Positions 15,374 to 21,769 of a stretch of DNA of 21,769 bases are shown piece after piece; positions within the stretch are counted from its first letter, which is position 1, and each line of letters opens with the position of its first letter. The translations under genes and the position numbers were made by a program. This DNA comes from DASXRU01 sp039933315 (GTDB lineage: Bacteria > Acidobacteriota > Blastocatellia > Pyrinomonadales > Pyrinomonadaceae). Location: the NCBI GenBank assembly GCA_039933315.1, contig JBDTOI010000062.1, forward strand, positions 1-21,769, in the 5' to 3' direction. The notes under the pieces are model-generated. The model was not told where the DNA came from. It ran no database searches and saw only the letters and a program-made list of their open reading frames with translations.

Positions 15374-16231
15374 ATGCGTTACGGATTGATTGCCGGAAAT
15401 GGCCGGTTCCCTTTTTTGGTGCTCGAAGGCGCCAGGCGTGCTGGCGCATCCCTGGCGGTCGTGGCGATCCGCGAAGAAACTGACCCCGAAATCGAGCGCG
15501 CCGCCGAAGCTGCGGATGCGAGTGTCATCTGGGTGGGCATCGGCCAGCTGGGCAAGATGATTCGCTTCTTCAAGCAGGAGGGCGTGAAGGAGGCGATGAT
15601 GGCCGGACAGGTCAAGCACGTCCAAATCTTCAGTAGCGCCGTGCCCGACGCTCGCATGCTGAAGATGATCTTAAAACTGCCGCGCCGCAACACCGATGCT
15701 CTGATTGGCGCGGTCGCCGGCGAGCTCGAGCGTGAAGGCATCAAGCTCATTGATTCAACTCATTTCCTGCAAGACCAGTTACCGTTGCCTGGCCCCTTAA
15801 CGAAGCGCGAACCTGACCAGCGCGAGCAGGCCGACATCGCCTATGGATTAGAAACAGCCCGGGAGATAGCCCGGCTGGATCTGGGCCAGACTATCGTCGT
15901 TCGCGCCGGAGCCTGCGTAGCCATTGAGGCCATGGAGGGCACAGACGCGACGATCCGGCGTGCGGGCGAGGTGGTTTGGGGATCAAAGCAGAAGCCGATG
16001 CGCAAGCGCGCCGGGGTATTCTCAAAGGCGGGCCTCACGGTAGTTAAAATTGCCAAGCCCGATCAGGACATGCGTTTCGACGTGCCGGTGGTCGGCGTGC
16101 CCACGATTGAAAGCATGATCGCGGCGGGCGCTTCCTGCCTCTGCATCACCGCCGGTAAGACCCTGATGTTCGATCGAGAAGCGATGATTGCCCTGGCTAA
16201 TGAAAACAAGATCGCGGTTGTCGCCCTCTAA
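15374..16231 (+). CDS. lpxI: UDP-2,3-diacylglucosamine diphosphatase LpxI
   Basis: This 285-residue protein is of the LpxI (DUF1009) family, which hydrolyses UDP-2,3-diacylglucosamine to lipid X. It does the LpxH step in bacteria that lack LpxH. The N-terminus MRYGLIAGNGRFPFLVLEGA is characteristic, as are VKHVQIFSS, the acidic EGTDATIRRAG (188-198) and MRFDVPVVGVPTIESM. D236 in that last block aligns with the catalytic aspartate D225 of the Caulobacter enzyme. The end ITAGKTLMFDREAMIALAN is also typical. lpxB, its usual downstream partner, does not follow; a structured gap and a convergent gene do. The start has no visible ribosome-binding site but matches the family start exactly. Confidence 0.95.
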   Translation: MRYGLIAGNGRFPFLVLEGARRAGASLAVVAIREETDPEIERAAEAADASVIWVGIGQLGKMIRFFKQEGVKEAMMAGQVKHVQIFSSAVPDARMLKMILKLPRRNTDALIGAVAGELEREGIKLIDSTHFLQDQLPLPGPLTKREPDQREQADIAYGLETAREIARLDLGQTIVVRAGACVAIEAMEGTDATIRRAGEVVWGSKQKPMRKRAGVFSKAGLTVVKIAKPDQDMRFDVPVVGVPTIESMIAAGASCLCITAGKTLMFDREAMIALANENKIAVVAL

Positions 16232-16284
16232 GAGTTGACTTCATTCGCAAATTGTCGCCGTCCAAGGTTTGAACCCATCGCCAA

Positions 16285-16325
16285 TTGGAGCGCGGTGGCA
16301 AGCACAGCACGACACCGCTTTGGGT
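16285..16325 (+). repeat. REP-like hairpin repeat, copy 1
   Basis: This is a 41-nt element with flanks TTGGAGC and TTTGGGT around a stem GCGGTG (16292-16297) and CACCGC (16313-16318). It shares its flanks and design with copy 2 at 16375-16414, which is in the opposite orientation. It lies between the convergent lpxI and M1 genes. Confidence 0.7.
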
Positions 16326-16342
16326 TTTCTTCCTGGACTTGA

Positions 16343-16367
16343 AGATCTGAAATCTGAGATCTGAAAT
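16343..16367. repeat. 14-nt direct repeat between the two REP-like copies
   Basis: AGATCTGAAATCTG at 16343-16356 is followed directly by AGATCTGAAAT at 16357-16367, a period of 14. It sits in the spacer between the two inverted hairpin elements. Function unknown. Confidence 0.6.
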
Positions 16368-16374
16368 AAGAATG

Positions 16375-16414
16375 ACCCAAAGCGCCGTCGCAAAGCTCTG
16401 CCGGCGCACTCCAA
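16375..16414 (-). repeat. REP-like hairpin repeat, copy 2 (inverted)
   Basis: Read on the minus strand, this 40-nt element starts TTGGAGT and ends TTTGGGT, with stem GCGCCG / CGGCGC (plus-strand positions 16402-16407 and 16382-16387). Compared with copy 1, two stem pairs differ on both sides so that pairing is kept. Its first bases overlap the T-run of the M1 gene's terminator. Confidence 0.7.
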
Positions 16415-16446
16415 AAAAAGGCCAGGCCTCCTGGGAGCGCCTGGCC
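16413..16446 (-). terminator. Rho-independent terminator of the M1-family gene
   Basis: On the minus strand GGCCAGGC and GCCTGGCC (16439-16446 and 16420-16427) form a perfect 8-bp GC-rich stem with an 11-nt loop. Seven T residues follow immediately (A-run at 16413-16419 on the plus strand). It lies 33 nt after the stop codon of the M1-family gene, the expected place. Confidence 0.85.
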
Positions 16447-16478
16447 ACGTACGTTTCTTAGAATCTTGTCTACGAACT

Positions 16479-18536
16479 CTAAAACCCCGGCCCGGTGCTC
16501 GCAGCCGTTTGAGCAGCTTTGGGATCGAAGGGAGTGGCGATGAATTTCCTGGCCACTGCCTGGGCATTGTCATAATCAACGCCGGTCTGGACTGCTTTGT
16601 TGTACTCGTACACAGCCTTCGGCCGGTCGCCTTTGGCGTCATAGGAATTGCCCCGTTTGATGCGCGCCCAAACCTCAATCCACGAAGGCTTAATATTCGG
16701 GCTATCCAGCGCCGCCTGAAAATTATCCAGGGCCAGCTGCCAGTTACGCTGCTCCAGATACAACAGCCCAAGATTGTAATAGACCCAGGAATTGGAGCGA
16801 TCAAGCTTTAACGCCGCTTCGAATTGCTGCTGCGCTTCGGCGTACTGACCTTCTTTAAACTGCTCAATACCACGACGCGCGATGATCGACACTCGCAACT
16901 CGTCGGACATGCGCAGGATCTTGTTGTTCGGATCGACGATTACTTCCAGTGGCTGGCCATTGGATTCAAAGTCGAAATCTTCGCTGCGGCCCTCGAGCGG
17001 CAGCGTCGTAGTCTGGTTGTCCCCCTCGGCGCGCAGCATTAACTCGACCGGCAGCCTGAGTGATTCCAGCGTCTGCTTTACGGTGCCGCGCGTGCGAAAC
17101 TTGCCGGCGCGCGTGCGTATGATTTGATAGTCGACACTGAACTCCGGCACGCCCGTCCCTTCCACCCATTGGGCAAAAAAGTAGCGCATGTTCTTTCCCG
17201 CAATTTGCGAAGTCAGCCGTTCAAAATCATCTATCGACGCGCTCTTGCCACGATACTGCTCCAGAAACCCCCGCAGGAGTTGATCGAATTTCTCGTTGCC
17301 TATCGTGGCCCGCAACATGCGCAAGACCATCGCGCCTTTGTAGAACACGATCGACTGATAGGCAGCCGACTGATCGTCCAGGGCCGCCGGGGCGCGGGCA
17401 ATCGAAGCGGTCTGTTCGAACGTCAAGGCCCGCTCCTGTTCTTCGCGCTGGGCCGCATCCAACTGGCTGGCGGTCAAGGTTGACTCGCGCAGGGCAAAGG
17501 CGCTCCACTCCGCCAGACCCTGCGAGACCCATGCGTCATCGAAAGACTTCAGGCCGACGGTTTGGCCCCACCATTGATAGGCAACCTCGCGCTGCAATCG
17601 TTCTTCAGGAATCGGCCGCGTGGCGTCAAAGAACTTCGTCGCCAGAAACAGCATGCCGGAGGCAGTGTAAGCTTCCAGCGCCTCATCATCAGTCTGGGCG
17701 ACGGTAAAGCGGGTGCCGAAACCGGGCGCGCCGTACTGCTTCGAATAAAACTCGAGCGCGCGGCCCATTAGTTCGCCGTAACTGTTAATGCGAGTCTCGC
17801 TGCCGACTTTCACATAAAACTGCAACTGATAATTGCCGTAACGCAGCGTCTTGGCGATGTATTGACCAGCGATGAAATTACCTACCAGGGCGGGCTGTTT
17901 ATTCACGAAGCGGAAACGGGTGGTGCCGTTCTTGTCCACCTGCGGAGCAATCACTTCATCGCTGCTTCCGCCCACCTGCAAACCCGTAGGCACGATAATG
18001 GTGATGTCCGCCGTAGCGCGGTCGGCGGCATAATCGTGAAAAGGAAACCAACGCGCCGCATACATCAAGTAGGAACCGTCGGTGCCAATGTAGGCCAATC
18101 GCTTGGTGGCCAGCGGGCCACCTTCGGGCGAAACCAGCGCGCCATTCCAGCGAATTCTGACTGTCAACGGTTGGTTAGCCGGCATCACGGCGCCGAGGTC
18201 TAAACGCACATTGGGCCCCAGCGCGCCGGCGCCAACCGCGTCCTGCACGAACCCGGTTAGAGCGTGCCCGTTCATCTCGACGCTATCAACGTGCAAAGAA
18301 CCATTAAGCTCAAAGACCACTGAGCGGGTGGGTTCCAACGGCGTGAAGGTTATATCGGCGCCGGCCCGCAGCAGATGCTCCTCGGGAAACAACTGGGCCT
18401 CGATGCGATAGTTGCTTATGTCGTACCGGCTGCCGGGAGCGGGGGCGGTTTGTTGAGCGCGGGCAGCGGCAAAAGAAAACACCAGGGCACAAGCCAGCGC
18501 GATCATTCTGGAGAGAGTGGGCTTCATTCTAATCAT
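16479..18536 (-). CDS. Secreted M1-family (gluzincin) protein with degenerate zinc site and C-terminal TPRs
   Basis: This 685-residue protein has a signal peptide (cleavage near AARA, 24-27) and so acts in the periplasm or outside. Residues about 36-225 resemble the M1 N-terminal beta domain (YDISNYRIEAQLFPEEH), and about 250-460 the catalytic domain. The HExxH motif is replaced by REVAY (316-320) in LQREVAYQWWGQTV. The third ligand, expected 19 residues after the second histidine, is Q339 in WVSQGLAEW. No GAMEN motif is seen. All three zinc ligands are therefore missing, and it is probably not an active aminopeptidase. Two or three TPR units occupy about 553-655 (GIEQFKEGQYAEAQQQFEAA, WVYYNLGLLYLEQRNWQLAL). 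The start could also be the ATG at codon 4 (18527). It is divergent from an M16 peptidase pair. Confidence 0.85.
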   Translation of the reverse strand: MIRMKPTLSRMIALACALVFSFAAARAQQTAPAPGSRYDISNYRIEAQLFPEEHLLRAGADITFTPLEPTRSVVFELNGSLHVDSVEMNGHALTGFVQDAVGAGALGPNVRLDLGAVMPANQPLTVRIRWNGALVSPEGGPLATKRLAYIGTDGSYLMYAARWFPFHDYAADRATADITIIVPTGLQVGGSSDEVIAPQVDKNGTTRFRFVNKQPALVGNFIAGQYIAKTLRYGNYQLQFYVKVGSETRINSYGELMGRALEFYSKQYGAPGFGTRFTVAQTDDEALEAYTASGMLFLATKFFDATRPIPEERLQREVAYQWWGQTVGLKSFDDAWVSQGLAEWSAFALRESTLTASQLDAAQREEQERALTFEQTASIARAPAALDDQSAAYQSIVFYKGAMVLRMLRATIGNEKFDQLLRGFLEQYRGKSASIDDFERLTSQIAGKNMRYFFAQWVEGTGVPEFSVDYQIIRTRAGKFRTRGTVKQTLESLRLPVELMLRAEGDNQTTTLPLEGRSEDFDFESNGQPLEVIVDPNNKILRMSDELRVSIIARRGIEQFKEGQYAEAQQQFEAALKLDRSNSWVYYNLGLLYLEQRNWQLALDNFQAALDSPNIKPSWIEVWARIKRGNSYDAKGDRPKAVYEYNKAVQTGVDYDNAQAVARKFIATPFDPKAAQTAASTGPGF

Positions 18537-18568
18537 GAACTCTTTGTGTCGTTAGTTTGTCGGTCAAA

Positions 18569-18574
18569 ATTATA
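18569..18574 (-). promoter_or_regulatory. -10 element of the M1-family gene
   Basis: On the minus strand this is a perfect TATAAT about 33 nt before the start codon, giving a short leader. No good -35 is seen 16-18 nt upstream. AAAGAG lies just before the ATG at 18536 and may serve as the ribosome-binding site. Confidence 0.5.
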
Positions 18575-18734
18575 CCGTTGAGCCCCGCCTGGACGTTAGT
18601 CGCCACGGCGTTTCCAGGGCTGCTGCGCACATCGTCTGGGGCAGGTTAGGATGGCGCGAAGTCTCCGGCGGTTGGCTGAAAAACCCGCCCGGCCGTTCAT
18701 TTACTTTGCCTCCGGCACAATTACCTCTTGCGAC

Positions 18735-18763
18735 TTGACAACAAATCCCACGATCCCTAGATT
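18735..18763 (+). promoter_or_regulatory. Sigma70-type promoter of the M16 peptidase pair
   Basis: A perfect TTGACA at 18735-18740 is followed after exactly 17 nt by TAGATT (four of six to TATAAT). Transcription would start near 18770, giving a leader of about 120 nt before the first M16 gene. This is the best complete promoter in the window. Confidence 0.7.
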
Positions 18764-18891
18764 CACTACGTTCCGACTCGAACATTCCAGACTGAAAGGC
18801 CGTCTGCCGCCTTGTGTTTATCCCGAGCGGTTATGGGTCGCCAGTCACTCTTCCATACTGCAGGTAGAACTTTGCTGAAGGAGTTATTCCC

Positions 18892-20307
18892 ATGAGATTC
18901 GCGCGAAAACTCTATCCCGGGCTGTTGGTGTTGCTGGTCGCCATCGGCGCTCACGGGCAGGTTGCCCGTAAGGTTCACGTTGACCTTAAAGAGACCACAC
19001 TCAAAAACGGGCTCCGCGTTATCACCGTCGAAGATCGTACCGCTCCGGTGGTTGCCATTAACGTTACTTACAACGTCGGCTCACGCAACGAGCGCCAGGG
19101 CCGCACGGGATTTGCCCATCTCTTTGAGCATATGATGTTTCAGGGCTCTGAGAACGTCGGCAAGTCGGAACACTTCATACTGGTGCAAAACAACGGTGGC
19201 ACCATGAATGGCACGACAAACGAAGACCGCACTAATTACTTCGAAGCGCTGCCGTCAAATCAGCTTGAGCTGGCTCTCTATCTGGAATCAGATCGCATGC
19301 GTAGCCTGGCGGTGAACCAGGAGAATCTTGATAACCAGCGCAACGTGGTGCAGGAAGAGCGTCGCATTGGTCTCGATAATGCCGCCTACGGCAAAAGCGG
19401 CGAGTTGCAGCAGGAGCTGATGTATGACAACTTTGCCTACAAGCACGACACCATCGGATCGATGGCTGATTTGAACGCGGCCTCAGTTGATGACGTCCGC
19501 CAATTCTTCAAAATCTACTACGCGCCGAACAATGCCGTCCTGACCCTGGTCGGTGACTTTAAGACTGCCGATGCGTTGGCCCGCATCCGCAAATACTTCG
19601 AGGCCATTCCGCGCCAGCCGGATCCGCCTGCAGTTGATATGACTGAGCCGGAGCAGAAAGCCGAGCGTCGTGCTTCGGTTGATGACGTGCTGGCCCGCCT
19701 GCCCCGCGTGGCCATCGCTTACAAGACCGTGCCGGGAAACACGACCGACTTCTATGCCCTGCAAGTGCTGGCGAACGTCCTCGGCGGTGGTGGCGGTGGA
19801 TTCGGCGGCGGCGGCGGTGGGGGCGGTGGGTCCTCAAGCGCGCGTCTTTACCAGAAAATGGTCCGTGAGAAGGAGATGGTAACCAACGTCAACAGCAATG
19901 CGCGCGAATCTCGCGGCGTGGGTGGCTTCTTTATCACCGCCACACTGCGGAATGGCGTGAAGGCCGATGACGCTGAGGCGGCAATCTATGATGAAGTCGC
20001 TCGGCTGCAAAAGGAACCAATCGCTGATTGGGAACTACAGAAAGCAAAGAACAACGCCAAGCGAAACTTCATCAATGGTCTGCAGAGCTCGCTGTCTCGT
20101 GCAACTTCAATCGGCCAGTACGCCGTTTACTATGGCGATCCCAACCTCATCAATACCCGGCTCAACAAAGTCGTAGCCGTAACGAAAGACGACGTGCAAC
20201 GGGTGGCCAATAAGTACCTGCAACCAACCAATCGTACTGTGGTAATTACCGTACCCAAGGGCGGCGGCCGCGGTCCCGCTAACACTCAACCACCGGCAAT
20301 GCAGTAG
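18892..20307 (+). CDS. Secreted M16-family zinc peptidase, catalytic subunit
   Basis: This is a 471-residue M16B-type protein (PqqL/processing-peptidase-like) with a signal peptide (MRFARKLYPGLLVLLVAIGA, cleavage near HGQ). The inverted zinc motif HLFEH is at 76-80, and the third ligand is E155 or E156 in NVVQEERR. NGGTMNGTTNEDRTNYFEALP is a typical conserved block. The substrate is unknown; relatives degrade short or unfolded peptides as two-subunit or two-domain chambers. At 298-313 the usual LGGG-SSRL turn is expanded into a run of 15 glycines and one phenylalanine, followed by SSSARLY. AAGGAG at 18878-18883, 8 nt before the ATG, is an ideal ribosome-binding site. A second M16 gene follows after 14 nt, clearly an operon. 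A proline/glycine-rich tail ends the protein. Confidence 0.93.
   Translation: MRFARKLYPGLLVLLVAIGAHGQVARKVHVDLKETTLKNGLRVITVEDRTAPVVAINVTYNVGSRNERQGRTGFAHLFEHMMFQGSENVGKSEHFILVQNNGGTMNGTTNEDRTNYFEALPSNQLELALYLESDRMRSLAVNQENLDNQRNVVQEERRIGLDNAAYGKSGELQQELMYDNFAYKHDTIGSMADLNAASVDDVRQFFKIYYAPNNAVLTLVGDFKTADALARIRKYFEAIPRQPDPPAVDMTEPEQKAERRASVDDVLARLPRVAIAYKTVPGNTTDFYALQVLANVLGGGGGGFGGGGGGGGGSSSARLYQKMVREKEMVTNVNSNARESRGVGGFFITATLRNGVKADDAEAAIYDEVARLQKEPIADWELQKAKNNAKRNFINGLQSSLSRATSIGQYAVYYGDPNLINTRLNKVVAVTKDDVQRVANKYLQPTNRTVVITVPKGGGRGPANTQPPAMQ
19783..19830 (+). repeat. GGN-codon run encoding a polyglycine insertion
   Basis: Sixteen codons, all glycine except one phenylalanine (TTC), sit inside the first M16 gene. 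They are mostly GGC and GGT and give a purine-rich G-run on this strand. It looks like a microsatellite-type expansion of the normal LGGG motif and could vary in length between strains. Confidence 0.85.
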
Positions 20308-20321
20308 AAGGAGATAGATCA

Positions 20322-21769
20322 ATGAGAAACAGAACCATTACCAAACTGACGCTCCTGCCGGCTCTGATCGCTTCCTTCGCTGCCATCGGTTACGCCCAGG
20401 TAGCGACAACTCAACCGGAGACTCAAACCACTAAAGGCGCCGTCATCAAAGGCCGGGCTCCGGTCAATCGCACGATCTTAAAGGTGAAGCGTCCCAAAGC
20501 GGAAGAGACAACCCTGAAGAACGGTTTGCGCGTGATAGTGCTGGAGAACCACCGCGTGCCGACCTTCTCCATGGAGATGGTCGTGATGAGCGGAGGCCTT
20601 TCCGATCCAGCGGACCGGCGCGGACTGGCCGCGGGCACTGCCGCCCTGCTACGCGAAGGCACGGCTAAACACACCAGCAGAGAAATAGCGGAGCAACTGG
20701 ACACCATCGGGGCCACCATGGGCGCGAACTCGGGCCTGGCATCGTTCACTTCGAGTGTCACCTCGTCCGGACTGGTCGAGAACTTCGATCAGGTTCTGGA
20801 TTTGTTTGCGGAGGTTGTGCGCACGCCGAAGTTTCCGACGGAAGAGGTCGAGCGCTACAAGAGCCGGACTATTTCCGCTCAACCGCTACTTCGCGGCCAG
20901 GCGGCGTTTCTGGCCCAGGAGCGTTTCACCCAGGCCATCTACGGAACCCATCCGGCAGGAATCCTGTTTCCGCCGGCGGAGTCCATAAAGAAAATCACTC
21001 CCGCTGATCTGGCGCGCTTTCATAGTCAGGCATACCTGCCCAACAACTCCATGTTGGCAATTGTCGGCGATGTGACACTGAAGGAAATTCTGCCCAAGCT
21101 CGAGGCCGCGTTCGGTGATTGGAAGAGCGGCCCGATTCAGGAGACTTCAATTCCGGCGGCGCCGGCCCAGGGTGCCTCGAAGATATATCTGATTAATCGG
21201 CCCGGCTCGGTACAGACTGTTTTTCAGATCGGCTCACTGGGAATTGAACGGACCGACCCTGACTATGCGGCCATGTCAGTCATGAACCGAATTCTTGGTG
21301 GCGGAGGATCTTCGCGTCTATTTTTGAATATCCGCGAAGACAAAAGCTTCGCCTATTCGGTCGGCAGCAGCTTCAACAGCTCGAAGTATCGCGGCACATT
21401 CGTAGCTAGTTCGCCAGTGCGCACGGAAGCGACCGAAGGGGCGCTGCGGGAGTTCATGGCGGAATTCAACCGCATTCGCGACGAGAAGGTCTCACCTGCC
21501 GAACTGGAAAACGCTAAACGAGCAATTGTGGGGAACTTTGCCCTGTCGCTGGAGCAGCCACAGTCAATCTTGCAGAACATCATCACGCAAAAGCTTTACA
21601 ACCTGCCGGCTGACTACTGGGACACTTATCCGCAAAAGGTCGAGGCAGTGACTGCCGAGGACGTGCAGCGCGTGGCCCGTAAGTACATCGATCTGCAGCA
21701 TCTGCAAATCGTGGCCGTGGGCGATGCGTCCAAAGCTCGCGACGCGCTGGCGAAATACGGCAGCGTGGA
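20322..21769 (+). CDS. Secreted M16-family protein lacking the zinc motif (non-catalytic partner), 3' end cut off
   Basis: The reading frame is open from the ATG to the window edge (482 complete codons) and is probably near its end. A signal peptide covers about 1-25 (ending IGYAQ), followed by a Thr/Gln-rich linker. The M16 fold is clear: TTLKNGLRVIVLENHRVP, later YLPNNSMLAIVGDV, LGGGGSSRLFLNIRED and FAYSVGSSF. Where active enzymes have GLAHLLEH, this protein has GLAAGTAA (101-108), so the two histidines and the glutamate are all replaced. This matches the inactive partner of heteromeric M16B peptidases, in which the partner contributes substrate-binding arginine and tyrosine residues. RLF and AYS at about 330-345 are candidates. 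AAGGAG at 20308-20313, 8 nt before the start, supports translation right after the catalytic subunit. Confidence 0.92.
   Translation, partial: MRNRTITKLTLLPALIASFAAIGYAQVATTQPETQTTKGAVIKGRAPVNRTILKVKRPKAEETTLKNGLRVIVLENHRVPTFSMEMVVMSGGLSDPADRRGLAAGTAALLREGTAKHTSREIAEQLDTIGATMGANSGLASFTSSVTSSGLVENFDQVLDLFAEVVRTPKFPTEEVERYKSRTISAQPLLRGQAAFLAQERFTQAIYGTHPAGILFPPAESIKKITPADLARFHSQAYLPNNSMLAIVGDVTLKEILPKLEAAFGDWKSGPIQETSIPAAPAQGASKIYLINRPGSVQTVFQIGSLGIERTDPDYAAMSVMNRILGGGGSSRLFLNIREDKSFAYSVGSSFNSSKYRGTFVASSPVRTEATEGALREFMAEFNRIRDEKVSPAELENAKRAIVGNFALSLEQPQSILQNIITQKLYNLPADYWDTYPQKVEAVTAEDVQRVARKYIDLQHLQIVAVGDASKARDALAKYGSV

Larger units (their letters stand above)
18537..18891. other. 355-nt divergent promoter region between the M1 and M16 genes
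   Basis: No credible gene is seen here; the short frames crossing it lack recognisable features. It carries one promoter in each direction (18569-18574 minus, 18735-18763 plus) with about 160 nt between them. No repeat or clear operator was found in the intervening part. Confidence 0.6.

Noticed and set aside
16241..16804. 187-codon minus-strand frame crossing the terminator and the M1 gene's 3' end
   Set aside because: It runs through the terminator and both REP-like copies and overlaps the TPR-coding end of the M1 gene in another frame.

Overview
The window reads as chromosomal DNA of a Gram-negative (LPS-making) bacterium, moderately GC-rich and dense in genes. The envelope genes (BamA, Skp/OmpH, FabZ, LpxA, LpxI, a Lol transporter, two lysophospholipid/lipid A-type acyltransferases) sit with a ClpC-type protease ATPase, secreted M1 and M16 peptidase-family proteins and many short intergenic repeats. 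This fits Acidobacteriota (perhaps Blastocatellia) best. That placement is my inference from gene content and style; no rRNA gene is present to confirm it.

Layout. (1) 1-2200, minus strand: N-terminus of an M20-family peptidase, a DUF374 acyltransferase and an LpxL/HtrB-family acyltransferase. (2) 2443-4906, plus: a degenerate receiver domain fused to an RsbW-like anti-sigma ATPase, then a polytopic GT-C glycosyltransferase with a perfect 20-bp palindrome inside its coding start. (3) 4972-7082, plus: LolC/E-type permease and LolD ATPase. (4) 7220-9595, plus: ClpC with a shortened middle domain. (5) 9997-16231, plus: bamA, ompH/skp, fabZ, lpxA, lpxI, a classic outer-membrane/lipid A cluster without lpxD or lpxB. 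(6) 16479-18536, minus: a secreted M1-family protein with TPRs whose zinc ligands are all replaced. (7) 18892-end, plus, divergent from the M1 gene: two M16 peptidase genes, the first with an intact HxxEH motif and the second without it.

Function. Most of the window serves the outer membrane. FabZ supplies acyl chains; LpxA and LpxI carry out early lipid A steps; the LpxL-like and DUF374 enzymes probably act on acyl chains; LolCD releases lipoproteins; Skp and BamA deliver and insert outer-membrane proteins; ClpC and the M16 pair may handle protein turnover inside and outside the inner membrane.

The most interesting signals are the zinc-less M1-TPR protein, the active/inactive M16 pair with a polyglycine insertion in the active subunit, the short ClpC middle domain, and several kinds of short structured repeat in gene gaps. 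Among the repeats are two inverted 40-41 bp copies with compensatory stem changes at 16285-16414. No tRNA, rRNA, CRISPR array, transposase, phage gene or origin was seen.
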